Below are positions 24,937-33,701 of a DNA stretch of 64,000 bases, in pieces. Source of the DNA: JALYUM01 sp036688685 (GTDB lineage: Bacteria; Pseudomonadota; Gammaproteobacteria; Burkholderiales; Burkholderiaceae_D); assembly GCF_036688685.1 (NCBI RefSeq), contig NZ_JAQQPS010000024.1:1-64000 (forward strand). Reading direction: 5' to 3'. The stretch's first letter is position 1. The number at the start of each line of letters is the position of its first letter. The translations under genes and the position numbers were made by a program. The notes under the pieces were generated by a model. The model saw only the letters and a list, made by a program, of their open reading frames with translations. It had not been told where the DNA came from and did not search any database.

Positions 24937-26337
24937 ATGTCCCAGTTGAAAACCATACAAGATGATCCTGTGCCTGTCTGGTTGCCGCGCCTGGTCGGCA
25001 ACAAAGGGCCACGTTTCCTGCAAATTGCGGACGCCTTGCAGGCTGCGCTGGTGGACGGATCGCTGGCGCCGGGTGACCGTCTGCCGCCGCAGCGCCAGTT
25101 GGCAGCGCAGCTGGGCGTCGACCTGACCACGGTCACGCGCGCCTACGACGAAGCCAGGCGGCGCAACTTGCTGGAGGGCCGCGGCGCGCGCGGCACATAT
25201 GTCGCGGCCCCGAAAGTCGTGTTGAATCCCATCCTCGACCTGAGCATGAATACCCCGCCACCGCCAGATGGGGTGGACTTCGACGACCTGTTGAAACAAG
25301 GTCTGTCGCAAGTACTGATGAGGGCAGACAATGCCTTGCTGATGACCTACCACCTGGCCGGGGGCAGCGAGGCCGACCGCAAGGCGGGCGCCAGATGGCT
25401 CGCGCCCATGTTTGGTAATCTGGATGCCCGCCAGATCGTGGTCTGCCCGGGTGCGCAAGCGGCGATCGCCGCATTGATCCTTGCGCTGACGCAGCCTGGC
25501 GATGTAATCCTGGTCGAGCCCATGAGTTATCCCGGCTTGCTCACTGCAGCGGCCCAATTCGGCCGCCACGTCATTGCCGTGGACGCGGACCAGCACGGGA
25601 TGGTGCCGGAGATGCTAGAAGCCGCTTGCCGCCAGCACAAGCGGGCGCTGGTCTATCTGAATCCGACATTACAGAACCCGACCGCCATCACCATGCCGGA
25701 ACACCGGCGCAAGGAACTGGCCGGCATCGCGCAGCGCTGCAAGGTCGGCATCATCGAGGACGATCCCTACTGGCTCCTGGCCGATGCAGCGCCACCGCCT
25801 GTGGCCAGTTTCGCGCCGCAGCAGGTATATTACATTTCCACCCTGTCGAAATGCCTGACGCCCGGGTTGCGGGTCGCGTTCGTGCTGCTGCGTGATGCGC
25901 AGCTGCGCGAGCGTTTCCTGGTCGCGCTGCGATCGTTTGCACTGATGGTCGCGCCCCTGACCGCCGCGCTGGCCACCCAGTGGATCGTCGACGGTTCGGC
26001 GCAGGGCTTGATGGAAGGCATACGCACGGAGGCGCGCCTGCGCCACCGCATGGCGCGCACTATTCTGGCGGGGCGCTACAGCGGCGCGGGAGATGGCCTG
26101 CATGTCTGGCTCGCCTTGCCGTCGTATTGGCACGCCACAGAGCTGGCCCGGGTTGCCGGGGGCGAGGGCATCGCCGTCACGTCGGCGCAGGCATTCGCCA
26201 CCGGCAGCGCATCCGTGAATGCCATCCGCATCTCTTTGGGCAACATCAAGGACCGGGCGCGCTTGCAGGTGGGTCTGCAACGGCTGTCTCATGTGCTGGC
26301 GCAGCGACCGGAGTCGTTCAGCGCAGCGGTGGTGTGA
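24937..26337 (+). CDS. MocR-family regulator (GntR helix-turn-helix plus PLP aminotransferase-like domain)
   Basis: 466 residues. The N-terminal GntR winged helix (residues about 20-85: FLQIADALQAALVDGSLAPG, DRLPPQRQLAAQLGVDLTTV, TRAYDEARRR) is followed by a fold-type I aminotransferase domain, with the aspartate in IIEDDPYW and the PLP lysine in YISTLSKCLTPGLRVAF. MocR proteins sense PLP or an amino compound and regulate a neighbouring metabolic or transport gene. No clear target is adjacent: upstream is the small membrane gene at 24742, divergent. The start at 24937 follows GACAAA with a weak ribosome-binding site. Confidence 0.88.
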   Translation: MSQLKTIQDDPVPVWLPRLVGNKGPRFLQIADALQAALVDGSLAPGDRLPPQRQLAAQLGVDLTTVTRAYDEARRRNLLEGRGARGTYVAAPKVVLNPILDLSMNTPPPPDGVDFDDLLKQGLSQVLMRADNALLMTYHLAGGSEADRKAGARWLAPMFGNLDARQIVVCPGAQAAIAALILALTQPGDVILVEPMSYPGLLTAAAQFGRHVIAVDADQHGMVPEMLEAACRQHKRALVYLNPTLQNPTAITMPEHRRKELAGIAQRCKVGIIEDDPYWLLADAAPPPVASFAPQQVYYISTLSKCLTPGLRVAFVLLRDAQLRERFLVALRSFALMVAPLTAALATQWIVDGSAQGLMEGIRTEARLRHRMARTILAGRYSGAGDGLHVWLALPSYWHATELARVAGGEGIAVTSAQAFATGSASVNAIRISLGNIKDRARLQVGLQRLSHVLAQRPESFSAAVV

Positions 26338-26389
26338 CTGGCCAGAATCCGCTCTGCTTCATGGCTTGATTGGCGCGAAATCCAGCGCA

Positions 26390-27289
26390 TTAGCCCCACG
26401 GCATTTCGCCTTTGGCGACTTTGGCGCCAATCTGCAATGCAATGCCCATCCCCAAATCCGGATAAAGCGTCGTCATGGCGGCGATCAGTTCGGCACTATT
26501 GGCAGTCTTCGCCAACGCCTCGTCGAATGCGAGCAGGTAATCACGGGTAAATTTCACGGCCGAGATATCGGTGGCGGCCGCGGGCGTCATGTGGCCAGGA
26601 ATAACGCTGATCGGTTTACGTGCCGCCATGGCATCCAGATTCTTGATCCAGCTCGCACGCGCGGCCACCGTCGCTGTGTCGGCTGTCCACACGTGGGTGC
26701 CGGAGAACACCAGCACGCCGCCCAGCACCATTTTCAGCGAAGGCGACCACAGATAGCGACGATTCGCCATGCCAGTCGCATCCACGATGTCGATGGTGTG
26801 ATTTTCTAGATGCAAGCTGGGGCCATCGAACGCTTCCGGGATGACGATGTCAGCCAGCGTTTGCGGACCGTTTTCTTTCAGCTGCGGCCCCCAGGTCGCC
26901 AGCTTTTTGTCAACGCTGGCCTTGATCGCGGCGATGGTCGCTGAGGCGGCGACAATCCGCGCTTGCGGGAACGCCGCCTTGAGCGGGCGCAGTCCAAAGT
27001 AATAATCCGGATCGCTTTGGCTGATGTAGATCATGGTCAGTTTTTTGCCGGTTTTTTTGATGGCGGCGATCAGCGTTTGCGCATCTGCAAAAGTGAATCC
27101 AGCGTCAATCAGTATGGCCTCCGTGGCGCCACTGATCAGCACGGGCGCGCGGAAGAAGCCATTTTCACCGGCAGGGAAATGGGCCTGACGCAGGCCAGCG
27201 TTAGCAGCAAGGGCAAACTTGCTGCCCATCATGGCCGTGGTCACGCCAGTCGCGGCGGCGGTTTTCAACAGGTCGCGTCTTGTCATCAT
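26390..27289 (-). CDS. metallo-beta-lactamase-fold protein with altered metal site, Tat signal
   Basis: 299 residues from ATG 27289 (27286 possible). Twin-arginine signal TRRDLLKTAAATGVTTA. The MBL fold is visible: ILIDAGFTFADAQTLI, TMIYISQSDPDYYFGLRPLK, GMANRRYLWSPSLKMVLGGV and VIPGHMTPA. In canonical hydrolases the zinc ligands are HxHxDH; here that place reads SQSDPDYY, so both first histidines and the last are missing and only the aspartates remain. The later histidine in PGH is kept. It may bind a single or different metal, or have lost catalysis. It is divergent from the LysR gene at 27503, its likely regulator. Confidence 0.8.
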   Translation of the reverse strand: MMTRRDLLKTAAATGVTTAMMGSKFALAANAGLRQAHFPAGENGFFRAPVLISGATEAILIDAGFTFADAQTLIAAIKKTGKKLTMIYISQSDPDYYFGLRPLKAAFPQARIVAASATIAAIKASVDKKLATWGPQLKENGPQTLADIVIPEAFDGPSLHLENHTIDIVDATGMANRRYLWSPSLKMVLGGVLVFSGTHVWTADTATVAARASWIKNLDAMAARKPISVIPGHMTPAAATDISAVKFTRDYLLAFDEALAKTANSAELIAAMTTLYPDLGMGIALQIGAKVAKGEMPWG

Positions 27290-27502
27290 GTTCTTCTCAC
27301 TTTCAATCGGATTAAAAATTGCACTACCGGGTACATGGCTGCGTCGCGCAAGCGCGCCGCAACTGCGCTGATAACGCGTTCGGCTCGGCGTAGCGCCCCG
27401 GCGACCGTCGTATTCATCAAACATGCCATGCCGGAGTCAACATGGCGTCGATCTTAACGCCATTTAATTGAACTTTAAATACATACGTGATATACAAGCC
27501 GT

Positions 27503-28456
27503 ATGCTAAATCCATACAATCAAAATGAGGTAGGCCTCGGTGAGTTGAGTAATCTGCGGCGCCTGGCGTATTTCGCCGCCGTGGTCGAAACGGGATCGTT
27601 CACCGCCGCCGCCGAGCGCCTTGGCATCACCAAGGCCGTGGTGAGCCAGCAGGTGGCGCGATTGGAGCAGGAATTTCGTACCTCCCTGCTGGTGCGCACC
27701 ACGCGCAAAGTGCAGCCCACCGAGGTCGGGCAGGCGTTTTATTTGCGCTGTGCGCGCATCCTCGGTGAAGCGGAAGCGGCGTTCGGTGAACTCGCTGACG
27801 CGGTCGCGGATCCGGTTGGCACGCTCAGGCTGACTGCGCCGTTTGATTACGGCATCAATGTCGTCGTGCCAGCCATCGCATCCTTTACCAAGCGCTACAC
27901 TGACTGCAAGGTCGATGCGGTGTTTAGTGATCAAACACTGGACCTGATGTCAGGCAGCATCGAACTGGCGATTCGTGTTGGATGGTTGGCGGACAGTAAT
28001 TTGCAGTCGCGCCAAATCGGCACGTTTCGTCAATTGCTCGTAGCGCCGCCAGGGTTGCGCTCCCAGCTTGAAAAATTGACCAGCCCGGCGCAGCTGGCCG
28101 ATCTGCCATTCGTCGCCAATACTGCCTTGCGAGAGCCGTTGCGATGGGAGTTCACACGTCACGAGACGGAGCGTTCAAGCTTGACCGGGCAGGCCGCCAT
28201 TTTTCTCGACACCACCCTGGCGGTACGCGAAGCTGTCCGGCAAGGCGCCGGGCTATCGGTGCTGCCTGATTACGCACTCGCCGACGATCTGGCAAGCGGA
28301 CGTTTGCTGCATGTGTTGCCGCAATGGCAGTTACCAGCAGGCGGCATCCATGTCGTTTTCCCATCTGCGCGCTTTCGCCCGGTCAAGGTGCGCGCCTTCG
28401 TGGACGTGTTGGCGAGTCATGAAAAAGCGCGTTATGCGAATGCCGCAACAACTTAA
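27503..28456 (+). CDS. LysR-family transcriptional regulator
   Basis: 317 residues: N-terminal winged helix (LRRLAYFAAVVETGSFTAAA, RLGITKAVVSQQVARLEQEF, then LVRTTRKVQPTEVG) and a periplasmic-binding-type effector domain (GTLRLTAPFDYGINVVVPAI, IELAIRVGWLADSNLQS, GAGLSVLPDYALADDL). It is divergent from the metallo-beta-lactamase-fold gene across about 213 bases, the arrangement in which LysR proteins control the neighbouring gene and themselves. The terminal DNA segment around 27460-27500 is AT-rich (ATTTAATTGAACTTTAAAT), suitable for promoters on both strands. Confidence 0.92.
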   Translation: MLNPYNQNEVGLGELSNLRRLAYFAAVVETGSFTAAAERLGITKAVVSQQVARLEQEFRTSLLVRTTRKVQPTEVGQAFYLRCARILGEAEAAFGELADAVADPVGTLRLTAPFDYGINVVVPAIASFTKRYTDCKVDAVFSDQTLDLMSGSIELAIRVGWLADSNLQSRQIGTFRQLLVAPPGLRSQLEKLTSPAQLADLPFVANTALREPLRWEFTRHETERSSLTGQAAIFLDTTLAVREAVRQGAGLSVLPDYALADDLASGRLLHVLPQWQLPAGGIHVVFPSARFRPVKVRAFVDVLASHEKARYANAATT

Positions 28457-28531
28457 AACATCACCGTAGCAACAGCACCGTCTCTGCTTCTTGCGCCAGC
28501 GCGCAGGTGCACCGCCGCTCCTGGATTAACG

Positions 28532-29179
28532 CTACATCCGGATGAAGTTGTGGGTGGACAACGGTCCGAACGGCAAGGAGGTGAGCGGTCCGCCAACATC
28601 GAGTGCACCGAGGTCGACCGCGATAAAACCGGCCGCTTCCATGATCGCGCGCACCTCGGCCTTGGCCGCGGCGTCGTCACCGGCGTAGAACAAGACCCGC
28701 TTGCCACCGGCCACATCCGGCTCGTTGAGCACATTCACGTCGTTGTGGTTAAAGGCTTTCACGACGCGCGCGCCCGGCACGTACTGGCCGATGATCTGGC
28801 TCGAGTGCTTTCCACCGAGGTCGACAGCCTTGATGCCGTACGCTGCCAGCGGGTTGCTCGCGTCCTGCGCATCCGGTGACGTGGCCGGGTCGAAGAACGC
28901 CACCGGGTTGGTGCCGTCAATCACGATGCGACCGTCCCACGCCGGCAGGCTGCCCAGCACTTTTTCCGCGTCGACCCAGCGCACCGCGACCAGCACGATG
29001 TCGGCGCTGGCCGCCTCTTCGACGGAGCCTGCCTTGATCGTGGGACGCAACTCGTTGACCAGGTCGGCCAGCGAGGCCGGTCCGCGGCTGTTCGAGATGG
29101 TGGCCGAGAGGCCTGCTTTGGCGAGAAGGCGGGCGAAGCTGGCGCCCAGCGCGCCAGAACCAATGATGCCGATAGTCAT
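28532..29179 (-). CDS. F420-type NADP oxidoreductase family protein
   Basis: 215 residues. Rossmann start MTIGIIGSGALGASFARLLA, then TISNSRGPASLADLV, ADIVLVAVRWVDA, IVIDGTNPVAFF and ARVVKAFNHNDVNVL. It matches the NADPH-dependent F420 reductase-like (YedY-neighbour) group that in proteobacteria works without F420, usually as a general NADP reductase. Divergent LysR gene at 29302 with a shared 122-base promoter region. The start ATG at 29179 begins the Rossmann motif, so it is secure. Confidence 0.9.
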   Translation of the reverse strand: MTIGIIGSGALGASFARLLAKAGLSATISNSRGPASLADLVNELRPTIKAGSVEEAASADIVLVAVRWVDAEKVLGSLPAWDGRIVIDGTNPVAFFDPATSPDAQDASNPLAAYGIKAVDLGGKHSSQIIGQYVPGARVVKAFNHNDVNVLNEPDVAGGKRVLFYAGDDAAAKAEVRAIMEAAGFIAVDLGALDVGGPLTSLPFGPLSTHNFIRM

Positions 29180-29248
29180 GATGTTTCCATTAGGATGAGG
29201 TGGATGGCTTGTCTGCCTGGGGCCATTCCAGGATCTTGTCGTTTCTAG

Positions 29249-29271
29249 TGTTAGTAACAGTGGACTATAAT
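29249..29271 (+). promoter_or_regulatory. candidate LysR operator and -10 element
   Basis: A perfect short palindrome TGTTA-G-TAACA (29249-29259) is followed by TATAAT at 29266-29271, upstream of the LysR gene at 29302. The palindrome would cover the -35 region, where LysR proteins bind when repressing themselves. No consensus -35 is visible, which suits an activator- or repressor-dependent promoter. Confidence 0.45.
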
Positions 29272-29301
29272 CAGTTTCAATTATTACTTGAAGGTAAAGC
29301 C

Positions 29302-30225
29302 ATGGAGACGCTGGCCAATCTGGAATCCTTCGTCCGCAGCGCCGAGAGCGGCAGCTTTTCTGCGGCCGCGCGCCGACTCGGCCTGACACCGGCGGCGGTT
29401 AGTCGGAATGTGGCGTTTCTTGAGCGCAACTTGGGCGTGCGATTGTTTGCGCGCAGCACCCGTGGCCTGACGCTCACGGAAGCGGGTGAACGGTTTCGAG
29501 GCTCTGTACAGAGCGGTCTCGACGGGATCCAGGAGGCCATTGCCGACATCAAGGTCAATGCCGGGCAGCCGGCCGGCGTATTGAAGCTGAGCGCAGCCCC
29601 CGGCTTTGGCATGGATTTTTTGTTGCCGCTGATGCCGGCGTTCCTGGCGCGTTATCCGGGCGTGACGCCCGATTGGGTGTTTGACAGCCGCCCGCTGGAG
29701 CTGATCGCAGGCGGCTTCGATGCGGCGTTCGGCGCGGGCTTCGAGCTGCCACCGGGTGTGGTAGCGCGCGAACTGGCACGCGTGCACTTGATCGCGGTCG
29801 CCGCGCCGGCGCTGTTACAAGGCCAGCTTCGCCCCAGAGATCCGGCCGGACTTGCCGCATTCCCCAGTGTGGTGATGCGCTCACCCATGACGGGGCGCGT
29901 GCGCACCCAAGTTATGCGCAACAAGGCTGGCGCCGAAATGACGGCGAAGCAGCGGGCGGTGATGCTGGTGAACGATCCGGATGCGCTCAGCCGCGCGGTG
30001 GTGCTCGGCCTTGGGGTCGGCTTGATACCGGTGTCGCACGCCGCCCCCCATCTTGAAAGCGGCGCGCTGGTCCGCATGTTGCCCGCCTGGTATGGCGATG
30101 TCGGCGCGATCTCCCTCTATTTCACCAGTCAGAAACTGTTGCCGGCGAAGACGCGCGCGTTTGTCGATTTTGTCGTCGAGGCGTTCCGCTTGCAGCAGCT
30201 GCCGCACTTGCTGGCCGACCAATAG
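29302..30225 (+). CDS. LysR-family transcriptional regulator
   Basis: 307 residues: helix-turn-helix METLANLESFVRSAESGSFS, ARRLGLTPAAVSRNVAFLE and LFARSTRGLTLTEAG, then an effector domain (GVLKLSAAPGFGMDFLLPLM, DAAFGAGFELPPGVVAREL, GLGVGLIPVSHAA). It is divergent from the NADP oxidoreductase gene, its probable target. The ATG at 29302 (GGTAAAGCC upstream) aligns with usual LysR starts. A TTG-started homospermidine synthase gene begins 47 bases after its stop, possibly in the same transcript. Confidence 0.92.
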   Translation: METLANLESFVRSAESGSFSAAARRLGLTPAAVSRNVAFLERNLGVRLFARSTRGLTLTEAGERFRGSVQSGLDGIQEAIADIKVNAGQPAGVLKLSAAPGFGMDFLLPLMPAFLARYPGVTPDWVFDSRPLELIAGGFDAAFGAGFELPPGVVARELARVHLIAVAAPALLQGQLRPRDPAGLAAFPSVVMRSPMTGRVRTQVMRNKAGAEMTAKQRAVMLVNDPDALSRAVVLGLGVGLIPVSHAAPHLESGALVRMLPAWYGDVGAISLYFTSQKLLPAKTRAFVDFVVEAFRLQQLPHLLADQ

Positions 30226-30271
30226 GGGGGACCTGCATCAGGCCTGCAAATACCATGGATGTGGAAAAAAA

Positions 30272-31582
30272 TTGAAAATAGTCCTGATTGGATACGGCAG
30301 CATCGGCCAGGCGCTCACGCCGATGCTGCTTCGCCACTTCCCGCAACTGGAATCGATTCGCGCCTTCGCCGCCGACGATCGTGGTCTTGCCGTGGCGCAG
30401 CAATACGGGGTGCTGTTCGCGCTGCATGCACTCACTGCCGATAATTTCCGGCGGGTTCTCGCGGCGAGCCTTGCCCCCGGTGATTTGCTGATTAACGTTT
30501 CGGTCAACGTTGCATCGCTCGCCTTAATTGCATGGTGCCGCAAGAATCTGGTGCTGTACCTCGATACCTGCCTGGAACCCTGGGCGGGCGGTTACGAGTA
30601 TGCGCAGATCACCAACTACGCGCTGCGCGAGCAGGCAATGCGCTTGCGCGGCAAGGGACCGGTGACGGCGTTGGTGGCCAACGGTGCGAACCCCGGCCTG
30701 ATCACGCATTTTGTGAAAATGGGCCTGGAAGAACTTGCGCTGATCAAAGGCGTCAAGTTCTGCGGGAATCACGCGCAGCTGGCGCTGGACCTTGGCGTGA
30801 GCACGGTGCAGATTGCCGAATGCGATACGCAGGACGATCAGCGGCCCCACCCGCGCAACACCTTTGTCAATACCTGGTCGGTGGACGGTTTCATCGCGGA
30901 GCTTTGTCACCAACCGGTCGAAATGGGGTGGGGCTCCCACGAAGGGCCGCGCAATGATGTACGAGGCTTTGACAGGTCATGCAGTGTGACCATGCCGGGG
31001 CGGACCGGATTGGATACAAGGGTGCGCTCCTGGGTGCCTTCGGTCGGTGAGCAGGCGGCGCATCTCGTGACGCACCACGAGGCACACTCCATTGCAGACA
31101 TGCTGACCGTGCGCGAGCACGGCCTGGTCCGGTACCGTCCCACCGTGTACTACGCCTACCGGCCGTGCGAGCAAGCCAGGGAGATGATCGACCGTTTGCG
31201 CAGAAAAGTCGCGTGCGTGCGCGCGGTCGAGAAAACCGTCATGCAACATCCTGTGACGGGACAGGACGAACTTGGCGCGCTGCTGATTCACAATACCGGC
31301 GCTTACTGGTATGGTTCTACCCTTACTGCTCAGCAAGCCAAAGCACTGGCGCCTTGCAACAACGCCACCTCGATGCAGGTCGTCGCGACGATCGTCGCAT
31401 CGATCAAGTGGATGTTGCTGCACCCGCATGAGGGCGTGATCGAGCCGGAGGATGTCGATCACAATTTTGTCCTCCATGATGCTTTGCCCTGCCTCGGCCA
31501 CGTAGGCGGCGTCGAAACTGGCTGGCGACCCGCGGATGTAGATCGCCCCCAGCTTCAGGACTACTTGATCCATTCAACATGA
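30272..31582 (+). CDS. hss: homospermidine synthase
   Basis: 436 residues from a TTG start at 30272; the preceding codons in frame have no homology and GGA sits seven bases upstream. Rossmann motif MKIVLIGYGSIGQALTPML. Family marks are INVSVNVASLALI, YLDTCLEPW, ANGANPGLITHFVK, TFVNTWSVDGF, GPRNDVRGFDRS and HNTGAYWYGSTL. The enzyme makes homospermidine from putrescine (or from spermidine plus putrescine) with NAD. Length and motifs fit the bacterial family. Its TGA overlaps the ATG of the YgiB-like lipoprotein gene (ATGA), placing polyamine synthesis in one operon with an ATP-grasp ligase that acts on polyamine-like substrates in other bacteria. Confidence 0.9.
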   Translation: MKIVLIGYGSIGQALTPMLLRHFPQLESIRAFAADDRGLAVAQQYGVLFALHALTADNFRRVLAASLAPGDLLINVSVNVASLALIAWCRKNLVLYLDTCLEPWAGGYEYAQITNYALREQAMRLRGKGPVTALVANGANPGLITHFVKMGLEELALIKGVKFCGNHAQLALDLGVSTVQIAECDTQDDQRPHPRNTFVNTWSVDGFIAELCHQPVEMGWGSHEGPRNDVRGFDRSCSVTMPGRTGLDTRVRSWVPSVGEQAAHLVTHHEAHSIADMLTVREHGLVRYRPTVYYAYRPCEQAREMIDRLRRKVACVRAVEKTVMQHPVTGQDELGALLIHNTGAYWYGSTLTAQQAKALAPCNNATSMQVVATIVASIKWMLLHPHEGVIEPEDVDHNFVLHDALPCLGHVGGVETGWRPADVDRPQLQDYLIHST

Positions 31583-31998
31583 AAAAATCGAAAGCTGTAC
31601 CGCTCCTTCTGCTTGGCTCGACTGCTCTGCTGGCGGGATGCACGCGCAATCCCGCTGACCGGCAGCAAGTCCAGGAGGTGCGTCAGGACGCCTACTCGAC
31701 GGTCGAAGCCTGCGACCGTGACTGGGTCGACGATGCGTGCGTGCGTAGCGGCGGCGGCTACCTTGGACCGCGCTATTTTTATAGCCATGAGAACCGCACG
31801 CCTTACGTTATCGACAGTCAGGGCCGCACCCGCGCCATGCCCGGCCACTACGGCGCCTACAACGGCTACGGCAGCGGCGCTGCCGCTGCTCCGGCAAATT
31901 CGCCGGAGCGCACCACCATCGTCACCGCGCAGCGCGCTGCATCGATTTCGCGCGGCGGCTTCGGTGGCGGTCGTAGCAGTGGCTCGTTCGGAGGCTAG
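31579..31998 (+). CDS. YgiB-like (DUF1190) lipoprotein
   Basis: 139 residues. Signal peptide with lipobox LLAGC (MKKSKAVPLLLLGSTALLAGC). The mature part opens with RNPADRQQVQEVRQDAYSTV, then EACDRDWVDDACVR and RYFYSHENRTPYVIDSQG, and ends in a glycine-serine-rich tail (SRGGFGGGRSSGSFGG). These match the YgiB/YjfM (DUF1190) family, which travels with YgiC/YjfC ATP-grasp proteins. It starts inside the homospermidine synthase stop and ends immediately before the YgiC-like gene with no gap. Confidence 0.85.
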   Translation: MKKSKAVPLLLLGSTALLAGCTRNPADRQQVQEVRQDAYSTVEACDRDWVDDACVRSGGGYLGPRYFYSHENRTPYVIDSQGRTRAMPGHYGAYNGYGSGAAAAPANSPERTTIVTAQRAASISRGGFGGGRSSGSFGG

Positions 31999-33153
31999 AT
32001 GCAACGCATTCGTGTAGACGAGCGTGCCAACAAGGCGCTGCGCCTCGAAGCGCGCGGTCTGTCCTTCCACGCATGGGACAACTATTGGAAAGAAACAGCG
32101 GCATACAGGTTCACCGCCCTCCAGGTGGACCGCATCGAGGCGGCGACCAACGAGTTGCTGCACATGCTGGAAGAGGCCGGTGAGTATCTCGTGAACAATC
32201 AGCAGCTCGGCCTGCTTGGCATCCCGCCGCAGTTCCACGACGCTGTCACGGCGTCGTGGCGCAACGAGGCGCCCACGCTGTACGGTCGGTTCGACTTCGC
32301 CTTCGACGGTGAGGGCTGCCCGAAGATGTTGGAGTTCAACGCTGATACACCGACATCGCTGCTCGAGAGCGCCGTGTCGCAATGGGACTGGTTACAAGAC
32401 GTGATGCCGCACGCCGACCAGTACAATTGTTTGCACGACAAGCTGGTGAAGCAGTGGCACATCATCATGACGAAGGGTCGTCCGACCGGTGCGCTGCCGC
32501 GGCGTATCCACTTCGCATCGGTCTCGGACAACGAGGAAGACTGGATCTGCGTCCACTACCTCATGGACACGGCAGTCCAGGCGGGTTTCGACGTGCAGCA
32601 CGTCTTCACCGAGGCGCTGGGCTTCAACCATGACACGGGCTACTTCGTCGATGGGGAGGATGCGCAGATTGACGTCCTGTTCAAGCTTTACCCTCTGGAA
32701 TGGATGATGCGTGAAGACTTTGGCGTGCACCTGCTGCACACCAACACGCAAATCGTCGAGCCTCTGTGGAAAGCCATGTTCTCAACCAAGGCGATATTGC
32801 CGGTCCTGTGGCAGCTGTATCCGGACCACCGGCTGCTGCTGCCGGCCTACTTCGAGCACGACGTCCTGCCCGCTGACTTTACCTCCTACGCGCGCAAGCC
32901 GCTCTTCTCCCGGGAGGGCGCCAACATCACCCTGATCCGGGACAGCAAGGCGATCGCGCAAGGGCAGGAGCAAGCATACGGCGCGGAAGGTCATGTGTTG
33001 CAGTTGCTCACCGAGCTGAAGGCCCACGATGGCTTCTTTCCCGTCATCGGCGCCTGGGTGGTCGGCGCTGAGGCAGCGGGCATGTGTGTGCGCGAGGATA
33101 CCAACCGCATCACGACCAATATGAGTCACTTCGTTCCACACTTCTTCGAATAA
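31999..33153 (+). CDS. YgiC/YjfC-like glutathionylspermidine synthase-family ATP-grasp protein
   Basis: 384 residues. Marks of the glutathionylspermidine synthase C-terminal-like ATP-grasp family are FHAWDNYWKETAAYRFTA, GRFDFAFDGEGCPKMLEFNA, DTPTSLLESAVSQWDWL, the ATP-grasp strand ARKPLFSREGANITLI and the final ITTNMSHFVPHFFE. E. coli GspS joins glutathione to spermidine; the YgiC/YjfC subfamily lacks the amidase half and has no proven substrate. Here it is preceded by homospermidine synthase and YgiB and followed by a DUF350 membrane protein, all within one operon, so a polyamine-containing amide product at the envelope is a reasonable inference. Confidence 0.9.
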   Translation: MQRIRVDERANKALRLEARGLSFHAWDNYWKETAAYRFTALQVDRIEAATNELLHMLEEAGEYLVNNQQLGLLGIPPQFHDAVTASWRNEAPTLYGRFDFAFDGEGCPKMLEFNADTPTSLLESAVSQWDWLQDVMPHADQYNCLHDKLVKQWHIIMTKGRPTGALPRRIHFASVSDNEEDWICVHYLMDTAVQAGFDVQHVFTEALGFNHDTGYFVDGEDAQIDVLFKLYPLEWMMREDFGVHLLHTNTQIVEPLWKAMFSTKAILPVLWQLYPDHRLLLPAYFEHDVLPADFTSYARKPLFSREGANITLIRDSKAIAQGQEQAYGAEGHVLQLLTELKAHDGFFPVIGAWVVGAEAAGMCVREDTNRITTNMSHFVPHFFE

Positions 33154-33164
33154 AAGGCAAACCC

Positions 33165-33569
33165 ATGTCCGGCTACACGATCGATCCAGGCTTCATCAAC
33201 TTCATCGGCTATTTGTTCACGGCGGTCGTCCTGCTCGCAGCCTTCATGTTCATTTACTCGGTCACGACGCCGTACAACGAGTTCCGCGAGGTCCGGGACG
33301 GTAACGTTGCTGCGTCGGTGGCTTTCTCCGGCGCGATCCTGGGCTTCATTTTTCCGCTGATGGCTGCCATCTTTTACACCCACAATCTGTTTGAGATGGC
33401 GAAGTGGGCAGCGATCACCGGCATCGTGCAGATGGTACTGTTCCAGGTCCTGCACAAGATCAATGGGTGCGGTAACTGCATTCGTGAACGCAAGGTCGCT
33501 CCGGCGATCCTGTTGGCGACGATGTCGATTGCCGTCGGCATGCTCAACGCCATTTGCATCAGTTACTAA
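33165..33569 (+). CDS. DUF350 inner-membrane protein (YjfL-like)
   Basis: 134 residues with four hydrophobic helices: INFIGYLFTAVVLLAAFMFI, VAASVAFSGAILGFIFPLMA, WAAITGIVQMVLFQVLHKI and VAPAILLATMSIAVGMLNA. The TTPYNEFREVRDGN...A stretch after helix 1 is the DUF350 signature. DUF350 proteins accompany YjfC/YgiC ATP-grasp proteins. The start at 33165 has AAAGGC upstream, eleven bases after the YgiC stop; it is the last gene of the operon. A membrane-anchoring or transport role is inferred. Confidence 0.87.
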   Translation: MSGYTIDPGFINFIGYLFTAVVLLAAFMFIYSVTTPYNEFREVRDGNVAASVAFSGAILGFIFPLMAAIFYTHNLFEMAKWAAITGIVQMVLFQVLHKINGCGNCIRERKVAPAILLATMSIAVGMLNAICISY

Positions 33570-33701
33570 GATGCCTGGTTCAACCCCTTCACGACGGCGC
33601 CGAACGAACGCCAGTGAAGTGGTCCGAGGTCTGCGTCAGCCGCGCGCCGCCTGTCGGTAGTGTGGCGCTACCATGCAGTATTCCACCAACCATCGCTCAG
33701 C

